NCBI RefSeq assembly: GCF_022201045.2
Contig: NC_068558.1
Span: 15,033,501 to 15,097,500, forward strand
DNA: 64,000 bases
DNA from: Citrus sinensis
Taxonomy: Eukaryota > Streptophyta > Magnoliopsida > Sapindales > Rutaceae
Direction of reading: 5' to 3'
Shown here: one piece after another, positions 34,597 through 46,328 of the stretch
Layout of the letters: every line of letters starts with the position of its first letter
Position numbering within the stretch: the first letter of the stretch is position 1
The notes under the pieces: model-generated
Told to the model about the DNA's origin: nothing
Database searches by the model: none
Seen by the model: only the letters and a program-made list of their open reading frames with translations
Made by a program: the position numbers and the translations under genes

Positions 34597-36046
34597 TGAC
34601 ACAACTTAAAAGTAAATTTTAACTCCCAAGTATAAGAGTGTCTTGTTGTATTATAACTCGGTGAGTCCGAGATCGATCCACGGAGAAAAGATTTAATTAG
34701 TTTATTTTATTTTATCTAAAAATTAAAATTAAAACTTGAATATAAACAACTTAATTTAAATGAAACTATGGAATTGAACTAGTTAGGGTTATGGATCCAC
34801 TCTTAGAAATAAATAAAACTTAATAAATTCTTTTTGCCAATTTGTTTTAGATTTATTACCCAAAAGATTAATTATACAAATTATTATTATTTTCCCTTTA
34901 ATTTTATGATGGATTAAGTATTTATTGTGCCAAAATTTAATTTGTCTACAATAAGTCAAAATACCATTTCACCATGCCTTATATTAAGATCTTAAGAATT
35001 TATTGTGCCAAATTCATTTGTTTGTCTACAATAAATCAAATTTTCAAAATATAAAACATGTATAAAATTAAATAGAAAATAATTTAATTTATAAAATTAA
35101 ACATAGAATTTGATTAAATCATATTTATTTCTTAAGAGTTTCACCTTCCCCTAACTAATATTATTTAGTTAAGCATAATTAAAATAAAAAGAAGTAGTAA
35201 AATTGAATTACTTATAATTAAAAGAAATAAAAACAACTAAAATTGGAAATAAAACTAATTTTATTAATGAAAATAATTATACAAAATATTAAAAACACAC
35301 CTGGAAATCAAGATTACAAGGAGATGGAGAGAATTTGAGAAGAAGAGAGTTGTAGAGAGATGATCAAAACATAAAAATGAGGCTCTATTTATAGAAAAAT
35401 AAATTCATAATCCAGTGCTTTGCGGTCCATCATAGGCTTCATGCATGTGCTCCTCACAACCCTTAGATCAAGATCCAATGGCTGGTCAAACTTCCAAAGT
35501 CAACATCACACATGGCATCATTTGACTCGTCCGATTTACCCAAAGAACGGTTGAGATTTGGTGGGTTAATGGGTGGATCGGGTCGACCCGAATACAAAGA
35601 TTCGGATCCTCCAACTTGCTTCACCAACTATTGCCACGTGGTACAATCATGGCCATTGAATCATAAACGGTTGAGATTTAGTCAAGATTGCCAGTTATCC
35701 CATGTACTCATATCTATTGTAAGCTCATTTCATCATCCAATCAGTGCTCGGTCAACAGGAAAAGTCAACTTTTTTTACACAAGCCCAATTTTAAGCCGAT
35801 CTTGACTGATCTTAAGGTTTTCGGACCTCCGGAATCCAAATTTGACCTCCGTTTATCTGTTTGAAGCCTCGAAGTACGTGAAATTAATAATTTTCCTAAT
35901 AAACATATAAAAATACACAAAATTAAATATATTTAAAACATAATTAATAATTCATAATATATTATATAAACACAAATATAAATTATAACATAAGCATAAA
36001 ATAACATATTATCGCTTGATAATTAAATAATTTTTAATACTAATCA
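34597..36046 (-). repeat. 5' LTR of the Athila element
   Basis: 1450 bp, same ends as the other LTR. Differences are nearly all transitions. The GTATG target duplication follows at 36047-36051. Confidence 0.96.
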
Positions 36047-36051
36047 GTATG

Positions 36052-37496
36052 TATAAATATTGTTGAATGTACTTCTAAAAACTTGAACGAATTTTCAAGT
36101 AGTTTTATTTGACTGGTCATTGGAGTATCAAACAATAAATTTGTGCCTTATCAACCCTACTACCTTCTTAAAAATAAAACATATAAGACTAATATAAGAG
36201 CCAGGGAGGTAGACTGTTGAATGCAGCATTAGAACAACATAACAAAGAACTTTAGAGATCAAGGTGCTTGTGGCTTTTAATTCACTGTCTTTATCATAAA
36301 CTAGAATGAATCACCAAATTAGGAAGACAATCAGATGAGTAAGGCAAACATCAAATCCGGCCGCATAATTTCTTAACCACCAGCAGCTGATGAGAGCTGG
36401 GCAGTAACGGGCTTAGGATCTGTCATGCACCTTTGTTTCTTCATGGTCCTCCTTTCAACAAATGTGTAAGCAAGAAAAGAAATGGCTAAAGCAAATGACG
36501 TCTTACTCGTCCAAGAAATGTTAAGTTTTATTCGGGAATTTCATCGAACACAATGCGTGCGCTCAACTAAGTCATTACAGAGATTCCATGAAAATTGATT
36601 TATATCAAAGAAATCTCTTGACTAACCTGGAAAAAGTTAGTCCCAAAACAGTGATGAACACTCTCGCGGGTTCAAGTGTGGGTATTATCAATCTTGCAAA
36701 CTTCACTTAAGAGTCTTTCAAAATTTGCCCCTGTATATACCTTGGAAACCCTTTAACTATTATAGTGGCTAATGGGGGGCGTTGTGGTAATAAGGTAATA
36801 TATTATCATTACTTAAATCATGTTCAATTGAATGCAATCCTTTATAAAAAATATTCATAAAAAATTATGGAGATAAATAATGCTAATTTGAAGAAAATAA
36901 GAATAATAATAATATACCACTATATGATGACAAGTTATAAAAATAGGTAATTATACTAATTATTAAATTTTTATTTAGCTAATAATGAAAATTAATTAAG
37001 TATATAACATATTTTATAGAATATCTTTTAATGATATTATTCAGACTTTTTAAATTAAATACTGAGCTAAAAAAGTTGGCTTAATAGCTTAATTATATAA
37101 TTATTAAAAATTATTATTAAGTTAAAAGATAAACAGATTTAATGACTTAATTGATTGAAATTAAGTCAATTAAACTACAAATAATCCTACAATCTTTTAA
37201 TAAGAAGTTGTCATATGGTGATGTCTCTTACTATAATCGACATTACTTACGTGATGTAATACATAAATATTGTACCATTTAGCTTATAATATTAATACAA
37301 ATTAATCTCAAAATTTGTGAAAAAATAAATTAAAATTTATAATTTGAAAGCTCAACTTATTACTAAATCGAATTGTTAAAAAGGTGTAAACAGTAAAAGT
37401 CAGCCTATCATCAAGACCCATTTGGTCAGCATTTTTCCATAAATTTCGATTTTTTGATAAATTAAAAATGAAAAGAGTTACGACACTTGTCTTCAC
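36052..37496. other. Spacer with possible exon fragment
   Basis: AT-rich. The first 100 bp continue the block cut by the Athila element. On the minus strand 36540-36373 reads as a short frame with a hydrophobic segment (SFALAISFLAYTFVERR) and tail ending TAQLSSAAGG-stop. It could be the last exon of an unidentified membrane protein, but no partner exons were found. The rest shows no gene. Confidence 0.35.
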
Positions 37497-37626
37497 ATGA
37501 ACCTCAAGAAAATCACCAATTCAAAAACACGAACATTGTGGCTGATAAATATTTTTGCGTTGAGGCATTATTCATCCATTATCCTCACCATCGAGCACCC
37601 AAAAGTCGCTCCACTCAAAAACAAAA

Positions 37627-37869
37627 ATGGCTGCAGGCTTGAGCATGTTAAAGCTTTCAGTTCTGAGCCTACTCTCAAATCTGAACTCGGGTTTATGGCC
37701 TGAATCTTCAAAGGGGCTGAAAATGTTTCCACCAACATGCAACAGAATTGAGTGTCCGAGCTTTGAGACCGTTCATGTTGGCAATGGCTTTGAAATTCGT
37801 CGCTATGATTCGTCCATGTGGATGTCTACTTCACCTATTCAAGATATCTCTCTAGTTGAAGCATTTTGA
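37627..37869 (+). pseudogene. First exon of a SOUL heme-binding protein, truncated
   Basis: 80 codons from ATG 37627: hydrophobic N-terminus (MLKLSVLSLLSNLNSGLWP), then MFPPTCNRIECPSFETVHVG and FEIRRYDSSMWMSTSPIQDI, which match the start of plant SOUL/heme-binding protein 2-like proteins. The frame stops after LVEAF, where the family would continue through the beta-barrel. About 130 further residues are expected but not found downstream, which is repeat-like AT-rich DNA. It is a gene fragment left by truncation or insertion. Confidence 0.8.
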
Positions 37870-39100
37870 GGTGCATGGCTACTCATAAACAAAACCATGC
37901 AGGCTTTGAAGTGGATAATATTTGCCAGGTTTAGATTGTGTCATGACACTAGCCCACTTTTAAATGAATTGACATAAAATCAACTCAATCCAATTAAATA
38001 AGTATGTTTAACTTAATCTAATCAAGGTTGGGTTGGGATAGTTGGTTGAAGGTCAAATCAAAATAAAAAAAAAAAAGATATAAAATTTATTAAAATAAGA
38101 TAAATCTATTATGATATGAAAATTCTATTCATTATCTAGTGTTTGATTAAAACAAAAAACTAAAAAATTAACTATCTTAAATTTAATAAAATTTCAACTA
38201 TGAGCTTCTAAACTTTATTCTCGAATCCTTGCATCTCTTTTTTTCTAATTTTAAATTTAGATCTTTTAGATAATTAGCTAGCATCATATCTAATAATAAA
38301 ATGAAAGTTATTTATAATTATGTACTATCAATTGATTACATAAAAATAAAGAGAAATTGAAACCTACTTTCAAAATTTAAACTTAAAAGATAATAAATTT
38401 ACTTACATGAGAGGGTGATTTTACTTTTGGAATTAAACTCTGGAGCACTAGATACGAATGAATAGTCTTTTTTTATAAAATAAAAAAAAGTTAAAAATTA
38501 TGTTGGTCATTTGGGTCTTTAAGGTTTTATAATTGAAGATTAACATATTATTATTATTTTCCTAGGTTGGGTTGGATTAGACAAGTTCTTCATAATTAAC
38601 TCAACCAAGCCTAATTATTAATTGAGTTAGGAAAAATGACCCAATTATCCTGCAATAATCAAGTCAATTCATCAAAACTAGATTGGGTTAGATCGGACCT
38701 ATTCCGTTGAATTGAGTTTGTCTATCCCCACTATTTAGGTACTTATTATTAAATATTATGTCAAATGATGACCACTTGGCAAAACTTCCTAAGTGAGAGC
38801 AAAGCTCACGAGTTTGGGTTCAATGTCCAATAAATTGGAAATATAGTTTTATTAAAATAAAACTTAAAAAAATGGAAGGAAAAAAAAAAGAACATAACTG
38901 ATCTACTCTCACAAAAAAATGAAAAAGACAACTCTACCCATTTATTACAACATGACAACATCAATATAATAGTAGCTATCAATTACTTTTAATTAAAAAA
39001 AATCAATTTAAAAAATTGTAGTTATTATTGATGTCACAGCAGCTATTTTTTACTGTATTTTTTTATTACTTTCCATGGGTGTAAGTGCCATATAATCATA
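37870..39100. repeat. AT-rich dispersed-repeat sequence, no gene
   Basis: Contains GGGTTGGGTTGGAT-like blocks near 38028 and 38567, in the style of common plant repeats. Boundaries cannot be set. No coding frame is supported. Confidence 0.3.
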
Positions 39101-39878
39101 TCACCTAAATCGCGTAACTTGTTATTAATTTGAAATTAAATAGAAACAATAAAAGCGTTTGGATAACACTTCGATTCATAACAGAAACAAGGCCTTCAAC
39201 GGCTAGATAACTGCAAAGCGCTCACATGATATCATTAAACTGGGGCAAATATTGAAAGCCGGTTCACAAGGATGATTAAACCAACAACATGTGATCTCTA
39301 ATAAAATCATGTGATGACAAAGAACATATTAATCATAAATTAGCTACTAGATCGATAGTTATAATTCATCTTGAAATTGAATGGACAAGATTAGGTCAAG
39401 TTTCCCACCAAAAGTTAAGTCCTTTGTCTATAAATAGAGGCTTGGAAGAAATACAGGATATATTTTTTGACAAGAAAGTGAGGCCGTAAGACATGTAATG
39501 TCAAATATAAAAATATCTCAAGCATTTTTGTAGGTTGCCATACTCTTTACACATGCTTACAATATATTTTTAAATTGAGATTCCTCAATCAAGTCCATAC
39601 TGGGAAATTAAAACCCTGCGTTTTCGGCTTGCACTTACTAGGTCAAATAATGAAACCCTTAACGTTAACACATTTTGGTAACAGCATGAGTGTTTGGTGA
39701 TGACTTACGAAACAAAACGAAAATTTTGATAAATATCAAACCTTTAACCCGTTCATCCGGTGATTCACTACTTCCTTTTTTATTTTTCCATTAATCCTTG
39801 CATCCGTTGGATTTCAGTCAACAAATCCAAACAAATGATATTGGAGGATCATGCATTTCGTGGAATCTTTTACTTTTG
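39101..39878 (+). other. Upstream half of the RLP3 promoter region
   Basis: Homologous to the RLP2 upstream DNA at 8280-8528 and 9277-9560, without the MITE. CCATTAATCCTTGCATCCG and the following TTGGATTTCAGTCAACAAAT are shared. It ends at the target site TTTTG of the solo LTR. Confidence 0.65.
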
Positions 39879-42188
39879 TGAAACGACCCGCCCCAAATTC
39901 TCCGGGTGAGTCAATCTAGTCTTACCAAAACTAACTTAATAATAATCTAATTAGTGGTAATTCTACCAAAAATTTAGCAGAATCTCTTTTATAAATATTA
40001 CACTCTCAATCTAAAAATTTGAATATAACACTCCCGAAAGTAATTCAATCTACAACCAGCTCTAATGATTAACATCATCAACAAAAATATTGAATTTTAT
40101 TCAAATTATCTCCAAGGTATCAAAAGATCATATTAGAACTAATATTAATATACATCAATTTATTTTTAATCCCAAAAGAATACTATAACAAAATTATACA
40201 ATCCTAAAAGAACGATATGATCAAGATGTCCTAACAAAAAAAAATCATCTATATCTTCGAACACCATCACATGTCCAAAACTCAAAATATATTTACATTC
40301 GTTGGGTCAATCTAGTGTATCTGCAACCTCTTGTTGGGAGGGGGGGGGGGGAAGGGGGATGAGAGAATATAATAAAAACGGGATGAGTATAAACTCAGTG
40401 AACTCAGTAAGTGGATAATAATTTTTTAAAAATAAATAATAATTATATTATTTCCAAACACGATTTCATCAAATCATATGCGAGAAACCATTAATAAATC
40501 ATTTAACATCTAAATCAGATTACTAACCTTGAAGAGCATATATAATATCGTATGTAATAACAATGGAAATCTTATTACAATATTATATAAAATACACAAA
40601 TTTAAAAATCATCACTAAACAAGCACCCAATGAAATAATCTCGCGTATCCGGACCTCAACGGACGGATAATGACGTACTATATAGGTACCGTCACGCGCC
40701 CGAAGCTACACGGATAGACAGGAAAATACAATCTCATATCTCATCATATTTGTGCATGTATAATCTAGTTCCCAAAAGACAAAAACGCCCAAGCACACGA
40801 TCCAAAGTCTCTGTGTGTACTTCGACGGACCCAAAATACCTGTATCTTATCTGTATCTTCTGTATCTGTATCACTGTTATTATCATATCACACGCATATG
40901 CCCCCAAATGGCAGAAGCGCCTAAACACACGGCCCAAAGCCTCTACCATGTGTTCGAACGGGCCCCAAAAGGTCTCTCATCTCATCTGTATCACTGTATC
41001 TGAAGGGTAGGGTACTATTTAATAATTTTAAAAATAATCTCTATACTCATATTCATATACATTTTAACCATACTTTAAATCATGCTCTTCTTTTCATTAT
41101 CACATCTAAATCCACTTTTCTTATCTTTAAAAATACTATCATACTTTATTTAAAGTCGATACGAAAAATCATTAACTAAATATTTTAATATAATATCAAT
41201 GCGTGAATAAAATTCATTTCAAGAAAATCATTAAATCAGAATATTTAAAATACTTATTTCGCAAACACGCTTTACTATCATAATTAACTATGAAAAAATG
41301 TTTTGTATATTTCACTCACAGTAACAATGTTCATGCTCGGTTATCGTCCACGCCTGCGGACTGGTTCTCGTCGCAGATCCTCCTAAATCAAGGAAACGAC
41401 ATAATTATTTTTTGTAAATCGAAATTAGGACTAAATTTATGCAATAAACTCGAAACAAACATCTATCCATAATTTACAACTCCTGTATCGATAAAATTAC
41501 TAAAATACCCTCGACTCTGTAAATCATTAAAATATTCCGAGATCGTAAATCATTGAAGTACCTTCGGAATCGTAATTAGAACAGATCCCAATTCCAGAAA
41601 TTACTAAAATCTTCATAGGGTCTGAAATACAAAATTGTCCTCATATTGTGAAATTACCGAATTGCCCTCGCCGGACAACGGTGACCGGAATTCAAGCAAC
41701 GGAGACCGGGAAACTCAGGTCTAAAAGTTTCGGCCACTCTGGGTCTAATGGTACCGGCAGTGACCTCCCACGCGCGGCAACAGCGCCGGAATCTAGCTCG
41801 GGAATTGAAGAGGGAGTCGTGGGGAACAAAATCCAGCCGGTGGTGTCACCCAAAACCGGCGAAAAGTCCGGCAGAGCAAGGTGAAAGTCGCGGGTTTTTC
41901 AAGCTTTGGTCGCCGATGTTCTGGCTATTTTCCGGCAACGTGGACGGCTAGGGTATGATGTGCGGTCGTCAAGCTTCAGATTGGTGCCAAGCGTGCCCGG
42001 TGGGGTGGTCGGAAGCACAAGATATGGCCAGGTCGATTTCCGGGCAAAAGGGTCGGGTGTTTGGGTCGGTTTTGACTCTCACTTTCTCACACGTGTATAT
42101 GTTTCCCCGTTTCCAGCTTCTTCGTTTACTTTTATTAACCGCCTCAATTTTTTTTTATTTTTTTTATTTTTTTTTCACATATGTTACA
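39879..42188 (+). mobile_element. 2.3-kb solo LTR (Tekay/Del-like gypsy)
   Basis: Starts TGAAACGACCCGCCCC and ends ATGTTACA, flanked by perfect TTTTG duplications (39874-39878 and 42189-42193). RLP2's promoter passes through the same site without it. The length, the CGACCC start and the GTGAGTCAATCTAG-type sequence fit LTRs of Tekay/Del chromoviruses. The interior has two related CCCAAA..CGCC..AAACACACG blocks near 40770 and 40905, and a G-run at 40339-40350. Open frames (41648-41884 and others) are unsupported. Confidence 0.8.
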
Positions 42189-42405
42189 TTTTGTCCATTG
42201 CATTTCATTGATGCATTTCAGAAAATATTAAATATATTATTTGAATCAATCTTTTACCAACTCGCAACATGCCCGGCCTGGAAATGAAACATAAAAGACC
42301 AAAGATGCGGTCCATGTAATGAATATAACACCCATCTATCTGCCTCTCAACAATTAGACATATGTAAGTAATCGTTGCGTTTCTTTGTATTAATTCCTAG
42401 TAACC

Positions 42406-42808
42406 ACGGAGAGGTTCTTATGGCATTATAACCAAGTCTTCTGCACTCTCTTTTTCTTCTACTTCCTTTTGTTTGGTTATAGTTTTCAAGTTGATTTTTC
42501 ATCATCTTTCCATCGCTTTTCTTCTAAAACAACTCATTCCTCAAACCAAGGTGTCGAATTAAAGTGCATCCTTTTTTTTTGTTGTTTAATTAAAGTGCAT
42601 CCTTTAGCTACTACTGATGACGATAAAGATGAAACTTCAAGCGGGTTTGATTGGAAAATGGCGAAGTGGGGGATGCGTCTGGACTGGTGATTGGATTGTC
42701 AATTGGATACATGGTATTCTCAACAGAAAGCCACGATGGTTAGTGAAGATGGTTGAAGGAGACCTGTAGAAGAAGGTTAGATACGCAAGACGAAGGCACA
42801 AGAGGTAG
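42406..42808 (+). pseudogene. RLP3: LRR-less receptor remnant
   Basis: The N-terminus aligns with RLP1/2 (hydrophobic FLFGYSFQVD, then SSFHRFSSKTTHS), but the start codon is ACG (42406-42408) instead of ATG. At about 42541 the homology stops, and 66 bp of unrelated DNA with a doubled AATTAAAGTGCATCCTTT follow. At about 42607 it resumes at the acidic spacer (DDDKDETSSGFDWKMAKWG), membrane helix and basic tail. All LRRs, about 2.5 kb, are deleted, and a 1-bp loss near the helix shifts the frame. A TAG also falls in the tail (GDL-stop). Confidence 0.85.
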
Positions 42809-42955
42809 AAGAAAAAAAGTGAAGGTCAGCAGTAGCCAGAGGTTAAATTGTAAGTGTGTATTTGTTGCTTTGGATTACATAGCTGTGCTGTTTTTGGTTG
42901 TACTTGGAGCAGAATCAACAGTGATGTTTGTACAGTTATGTATTAGCTTTTTAAT

Positions 42956-43571
42956 GAGTAATTTTTAAAAACCTCCCCTGAGGTTTGAGCTTGTTGCAAG
43001 TAGATGACGAGCATCTGTTTATTTGTAAAAAACTTCCTACCGTCAGTTAATTTTAACATTGACCGTTAGTTGACTGTGCAAAGACAATATTGCCCTTAAC
43101 AATAGTTTGTAGACTGACATAACTAAAAAAAAAAATTAAAATTATTGGCGTGAAAAATACAAACCCTATTTTTTGACAATTTTATCCTTGTCAATTCCAA
43201 AGATTTACAATATCATAGATAAAGATTATGATTATTTCATTTTTAAGTTTTTAATTTTATCTTTCTTGTAGGAACTTTAAGGAAATATCAATAATTTAAA
43301 GAGGATTTTTCAAGTTTTTAATTTTATTTTTTTGTAGGAACTTTAAGAAAATATCAATAATTTAAAGAGGGTAAAATAAACAATAATTTTATTTTTTTTT
43401 TAGTTATTTCCGTCTACAAACTATTGTTAAGGGTAATATTGTCTTTGTACAGTCAACTAACGGTCAATGTTAAAATTAACTGACGGTAGGGAGTTTTTTT
43501 ACAAATAAACAGATTCTCGCCATCTACTTGCAACAAGCTCAAATATCAGGGGAGGTTTTTAAAAATTACCC
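42956..43571. mobile_element. Mutator-type MITE with long TIRs
   Basis: 616-bp element just after RLP3, flanked by identical 10-bp duplications GCTTTTTAAT (42946-42955 and 43572-43581). Terminal inverted repeats of about 170 bp start G(A/G)GTAATTTTTAAAAACC and include CTAACGGTCAATGTTAAAAT and its complement. The centre holds a 67-bp tandem pair (TTGTAGGAACTTTAAG units, about 43240-43375). Long TIRs and 9-10-bp duplications are typical of MULEs. No transposase. Confidence 0.85.
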
Positions 43572-44183
43572 GCTTTTTAATTAAACAATAGTGCTCTTCT
43601 TACTATTTTGTTGGGATACTTATTTTATATTCTAACTATTCTAGCAAGTGATGCATCACTTTATTGATTACTTCAAGTGACCTTATAACTTTCAATTCAA
43701 ATAATAAATTTGTATTGGTGAAACATTAGTTAGAATACAAATTAAGTATCTCAACTAAATACACATAATATAACTCTTAACTTAAAATCCTCCTTCGTCA
43801 AACCAATTACCCCTTTTTTTCTCTTTTCTGAAAACCAGTTGTGTAGTTGTATGCACACCAAGCAACAGCCACCTAACATCTTAACAATTTGCATGATCAT
43901 GGTAATTGGATAGGTAATAATAAAATAAAACAAAACCAACTATAAATTGTATGCTTCATATCAATAGTACTCATTAAAGCTTCTTATTTAATTACCTCTT
44001 ATTAATTAGTAACGATCACCGGCATTGAGGTTTCAAACAATAAGCTTGTTGACATTTAGTTAGTTCCACCTTGCAGAGGCAATATCAACTGGTTAGTTGT
44101 CCAAAAACAAGTAACGGCGGGAGATAGGATTCGATAAAAATAACAGAACGCGAAAAATGCCTAAAATAATTCTAATAATCTAG

Positions 44184-44260
44184 ATTTGTCATGCCCGCGT
44201 TGTTGTATTAGACCCAAGGGTTCTTTCTTGACCTACCTACAACGCGTGGGCATGACAAAT
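44184..44260. other. Short hairpin (20-bp stem)
   Basis: ATTTGTCATGCCC-GCGTTGT (44184-44203) pairs with ACAACGCGTGGGCATGACAAAT (44239-44260; written here as two arms) with one 2-nt bulge and a loop of about 35 nt. It could be a small-RNA precursor, a transposon end or a degenerate MITE. It immediately precedes the TIR-like left end of the next element. Confidence 0.6.
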
Positions 44261-44269
44261 ACGCATCTA

Positions 44270-45797
44270 AATATGCGTCTGGTATCATTTTCTGTATTCT
44301 ATATTTTAAAACTGAAAACAGTAATATGCGTTTGGTAGACAAAATTAAAAATAATAAAAACAGAGAATATGCATTTGGTAATCTCTTGTATGTTCTCGTC
44401 GAATAAAATTTTTTTAAGCTTAATTATTTAAGCACATTATAATCAGTTTTAGCTTAGCAAAAATAAGAAAAATGCCACTAGAAATGAACACTAATTCGAG
44501 GCTAAATCTTTATCGACTTTGATCCTCTGGTGTACATAATGAAAATAACTAACCAAAAAAAAGGGAAGAGGAAAAAAATTGATGATGAACATAAACAAAA
44601 TTTAAAAAGTTTTATTTATTTTCTCTACAGTTCAATTACTCACTCAGACATGGAAAGAAACAAAGGAGGCAACACCTTTTATATACACAGGTTTGATATC
44701 TTGATGTTGCCTGCTTACTATAAGAATTGATGACATTAAAAAAGTCACCAATTTAGCAAAATGTCTTTAATTTTTGTTGAGAAATTAACAAATAACACAA
44801 GCGTTTGGATTCTCTTCAATGCTTTGAACATGGTAATGAGTGGTCAAGTAAGGATTCCCTTCAATGCGTTTGGGCTCTTCTTTCTTAGCTACCTCTCTCT
44901 TCTTCGGTTCTTCCTTCTTCGGCTCCTCCTTTGGCTTCTCTGGCTCCTTTGTTGGCCCAACTAATATTATATCTGCCGGCCAATATTTTCTCCATTTGCT
45001 CATAACGTTTACAGGATCAACGGTTCCTACACTGTCAATTTCTTCTCCTTCATGTCCATGGCAGTGGAATCGATCCCTTTTAAAATAGAAAATAATTATT
45101 GAGTATGGATTCTCAACATTCACCATTTTCCAAAGCAAATTAAAACCCAATGAATGCCAAATTCGATTGTACACAAGCCTTAAAAACGAAAAATATCAGC
45201 AACTCACATAACAAAGATGGAGCTGAGGCCTGAGATAGCAAAAGCAGTCAAGGTAGTTGGATGGAGCAGCAGTGGTTGCAGTGAGATGGCGCACCAGCAA
45301 CGTTGGAGATGAAGCGATAGCGACGGCGATCAAGTGAAGCGACAACGACGCCAGAGATGAAGTGCAGCAACCGAGATGGGCAAACTGAGAAAGATCAGAT
45401 CTGGAGAGAAAATGACAGAGAGCTTGCTGTTGTGTGTAGATTGGCAAAGATAAGGAGAGAGAGAGAGAGCTTCGTTGTGAGCAGATTAAGAAAGGGGGGA
45501 GAGAGGACACTGTGAGTAGATCAGGAAAGGATGGAGAGAGAGCACCGTGAGTTCGTGAATGAGATTTTTTGTTGGCTTTTATTTTTTAATTTGTTTTTGA
45601 GTTCGGTTTTGTAATAAGCAGAGAACATGTTAAACATGTTTTTACTTTACTAGTTATAAAAAGTGAATTTGGATTTCTTATTTTGTAATTTGTTTTTGGA
45701 TTCAATCAACCAAACGCATCAACCAAACGCATATTATATCAGTAATCCGAAAATGAAAATGAAAACACTGGCCCAAAAATGCTACCAAACAGGCCCT
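44270..45797. mobile_element. TIR element carrying a HIPP gene fragment
   Basis: The left end has GCGTCTGGTATCATTTT and AATATGCGTTTGGTAG. The right end, read in reverse complement, has GGGCCTGTTTGGTAGCATTT and AATATGCGTTTGGTTG. These look like imperfect terminal inverted repeats. The right end falls exactly where RLP4 promoter homology resumes (GACCAAAGATACTCTG). The left boundary is uncertain. A host-gene exon inside suggests a Pack-type element. Confidence 0.4.
44785..45076 (-). pseudogene. HIPP (heavy-metal isoprenylated protein) exon, frameshifted
   Basis: On the minus strand an AG acceptor near 45077 is followed by the second half of an HMA domain ([16 protein letters not shown], then [20 protein letters not shown]). 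A Lys/Glu/Pro linker ([16 protein letters not shown]) and the end NPNACVIC-stop follow, with a CaaX prenylation box CVIC. One base is missing near 45030 (GTG-TAGGA where GTG-ATA-GGA is expected), which shifts the frame. The first exon with the N-terminal HMA half is not found. The upstream extension in the 129-codon frame is not HIPP-like. Confidence 0.8.
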
Positions 45798-45903
45798 TAA
45801 AGACCAAAGATACTCTGTCCATGGAATGCATATAAATTCATGTCATCTACCTCAAATATTATATGTAAGTACTTGTCAGTGTCTTTATATTAAACACTTA
45901 AAA

Positions 45904-46328
45904 ATGATGAAGAGGTTTGCATGGCATAATCAAGTCCCCGGTCTCTTTTTCCTCTTCTTTGTCTTTTTTATTTGGTTATTTTCAATTGAATTTTTCATCA
46001 TCATTTCATTTATGCCCTCAGGAACAAAGTTTAGCTTTGCTTCAATTTAAAAATAGCACATATGTTCGTAATGATCGAGCACGTTCCTCTTTTTGTTTAG
46101 GAATTTCTTATCCTAAGACAATCTCTTGGAAGGAAGGAACCGATTGCTGCTCATGGGATGGAGTAACGTGTGATATTGTTACAAGAAATGTGCTTGGCCT
46201 CAATCTTCATTGCAGTAAACTTGAGGGTACCATCGATGACACTAGCACGCTCTTTCATCTTTTACATCTCCAATCTCTCAACCTTGCTTTCAACTATTTC
46301 AGTGGTTCTCAAATCTCCCCCAAGTTTC
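45904..46328 (+). pseudogene. RLP4: 5' fragment of an LRR receptor-like gene
   Basis: ATG ATG at 45904, signal peptide region (LFFLFFVFFIWLFS), a frameshift near 46000, then the LRR cap (SLALLQFKNSTYV, TDCCSWDGVTCDIVTRNVLG) and the first LRR (LFHLLHLQSLNLAFNYFSG). It stops at 46328, where the LTR of the copia element begins. The rest of the LRR array is missing. A C-terminal RLP fragment resumes at 59813 after 13.5 kb of transposons, so the two may be halves of one gene that has also lost about 1.5 kb. Confidence 0.88.

Larger units (their letters stand above)
22123..36046 (-). mobile_element. Athila-type Ty3/gypsy element with accessory ORFs
   Basis: Full-length 13.9-kb insertion with LTRs at 22123-23572 and 34597-36046 (1450 bp each, about 17 differences by eye). 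It has a perfect GTATG target duplication at 22118-22122 and 36047-36051. Transcription order on the minus strand: 5' LTR, PBS (34573-34590), leader, duplicated gag, protease, RT, RNase H, integrase, pol stop at 27264, three accessory ORFs, a repeat-rich tract, PPT (23573-23580), 3' LTR. Gag and pol carry frameshifts and stops, so the copy is not autonomous. The usual Athila envelope-like ORF is absent. A short ORF, a basic/Cys-rich ORF and a LOG-like ORF sit in its place. Confidence 0.96.

Noticed and set aside
22123-36046. Possibility that this is an endogenous pararetrovirus because of the virus-like ORF
   Set aside because: It has LTRs, a target duplication, an integrase and the Athila PBS; there is no movement or coat protein. 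Only the accessory ORF is virus-like.
40734-41010. Short frames with repeated Thr/Tyr/Leu segments on both strands
   Set aside because: Derived from the repeated block in the solo LTR; no domain.
41648-42287. Overlapping plus-strand frames of 67-110 codons
   Set aside because: Inside a solo LTR; GC-rich LTR segment gives chance frames.
45196-45510. 104-codon minus-strand Ser/Leu-rich frame as possible HIPP first exon
   Set aside because: It lacks any HMA-domain sequence (no metal-binding loop or KVxLKV-type start) and includes GAGAGA repeat DNA.
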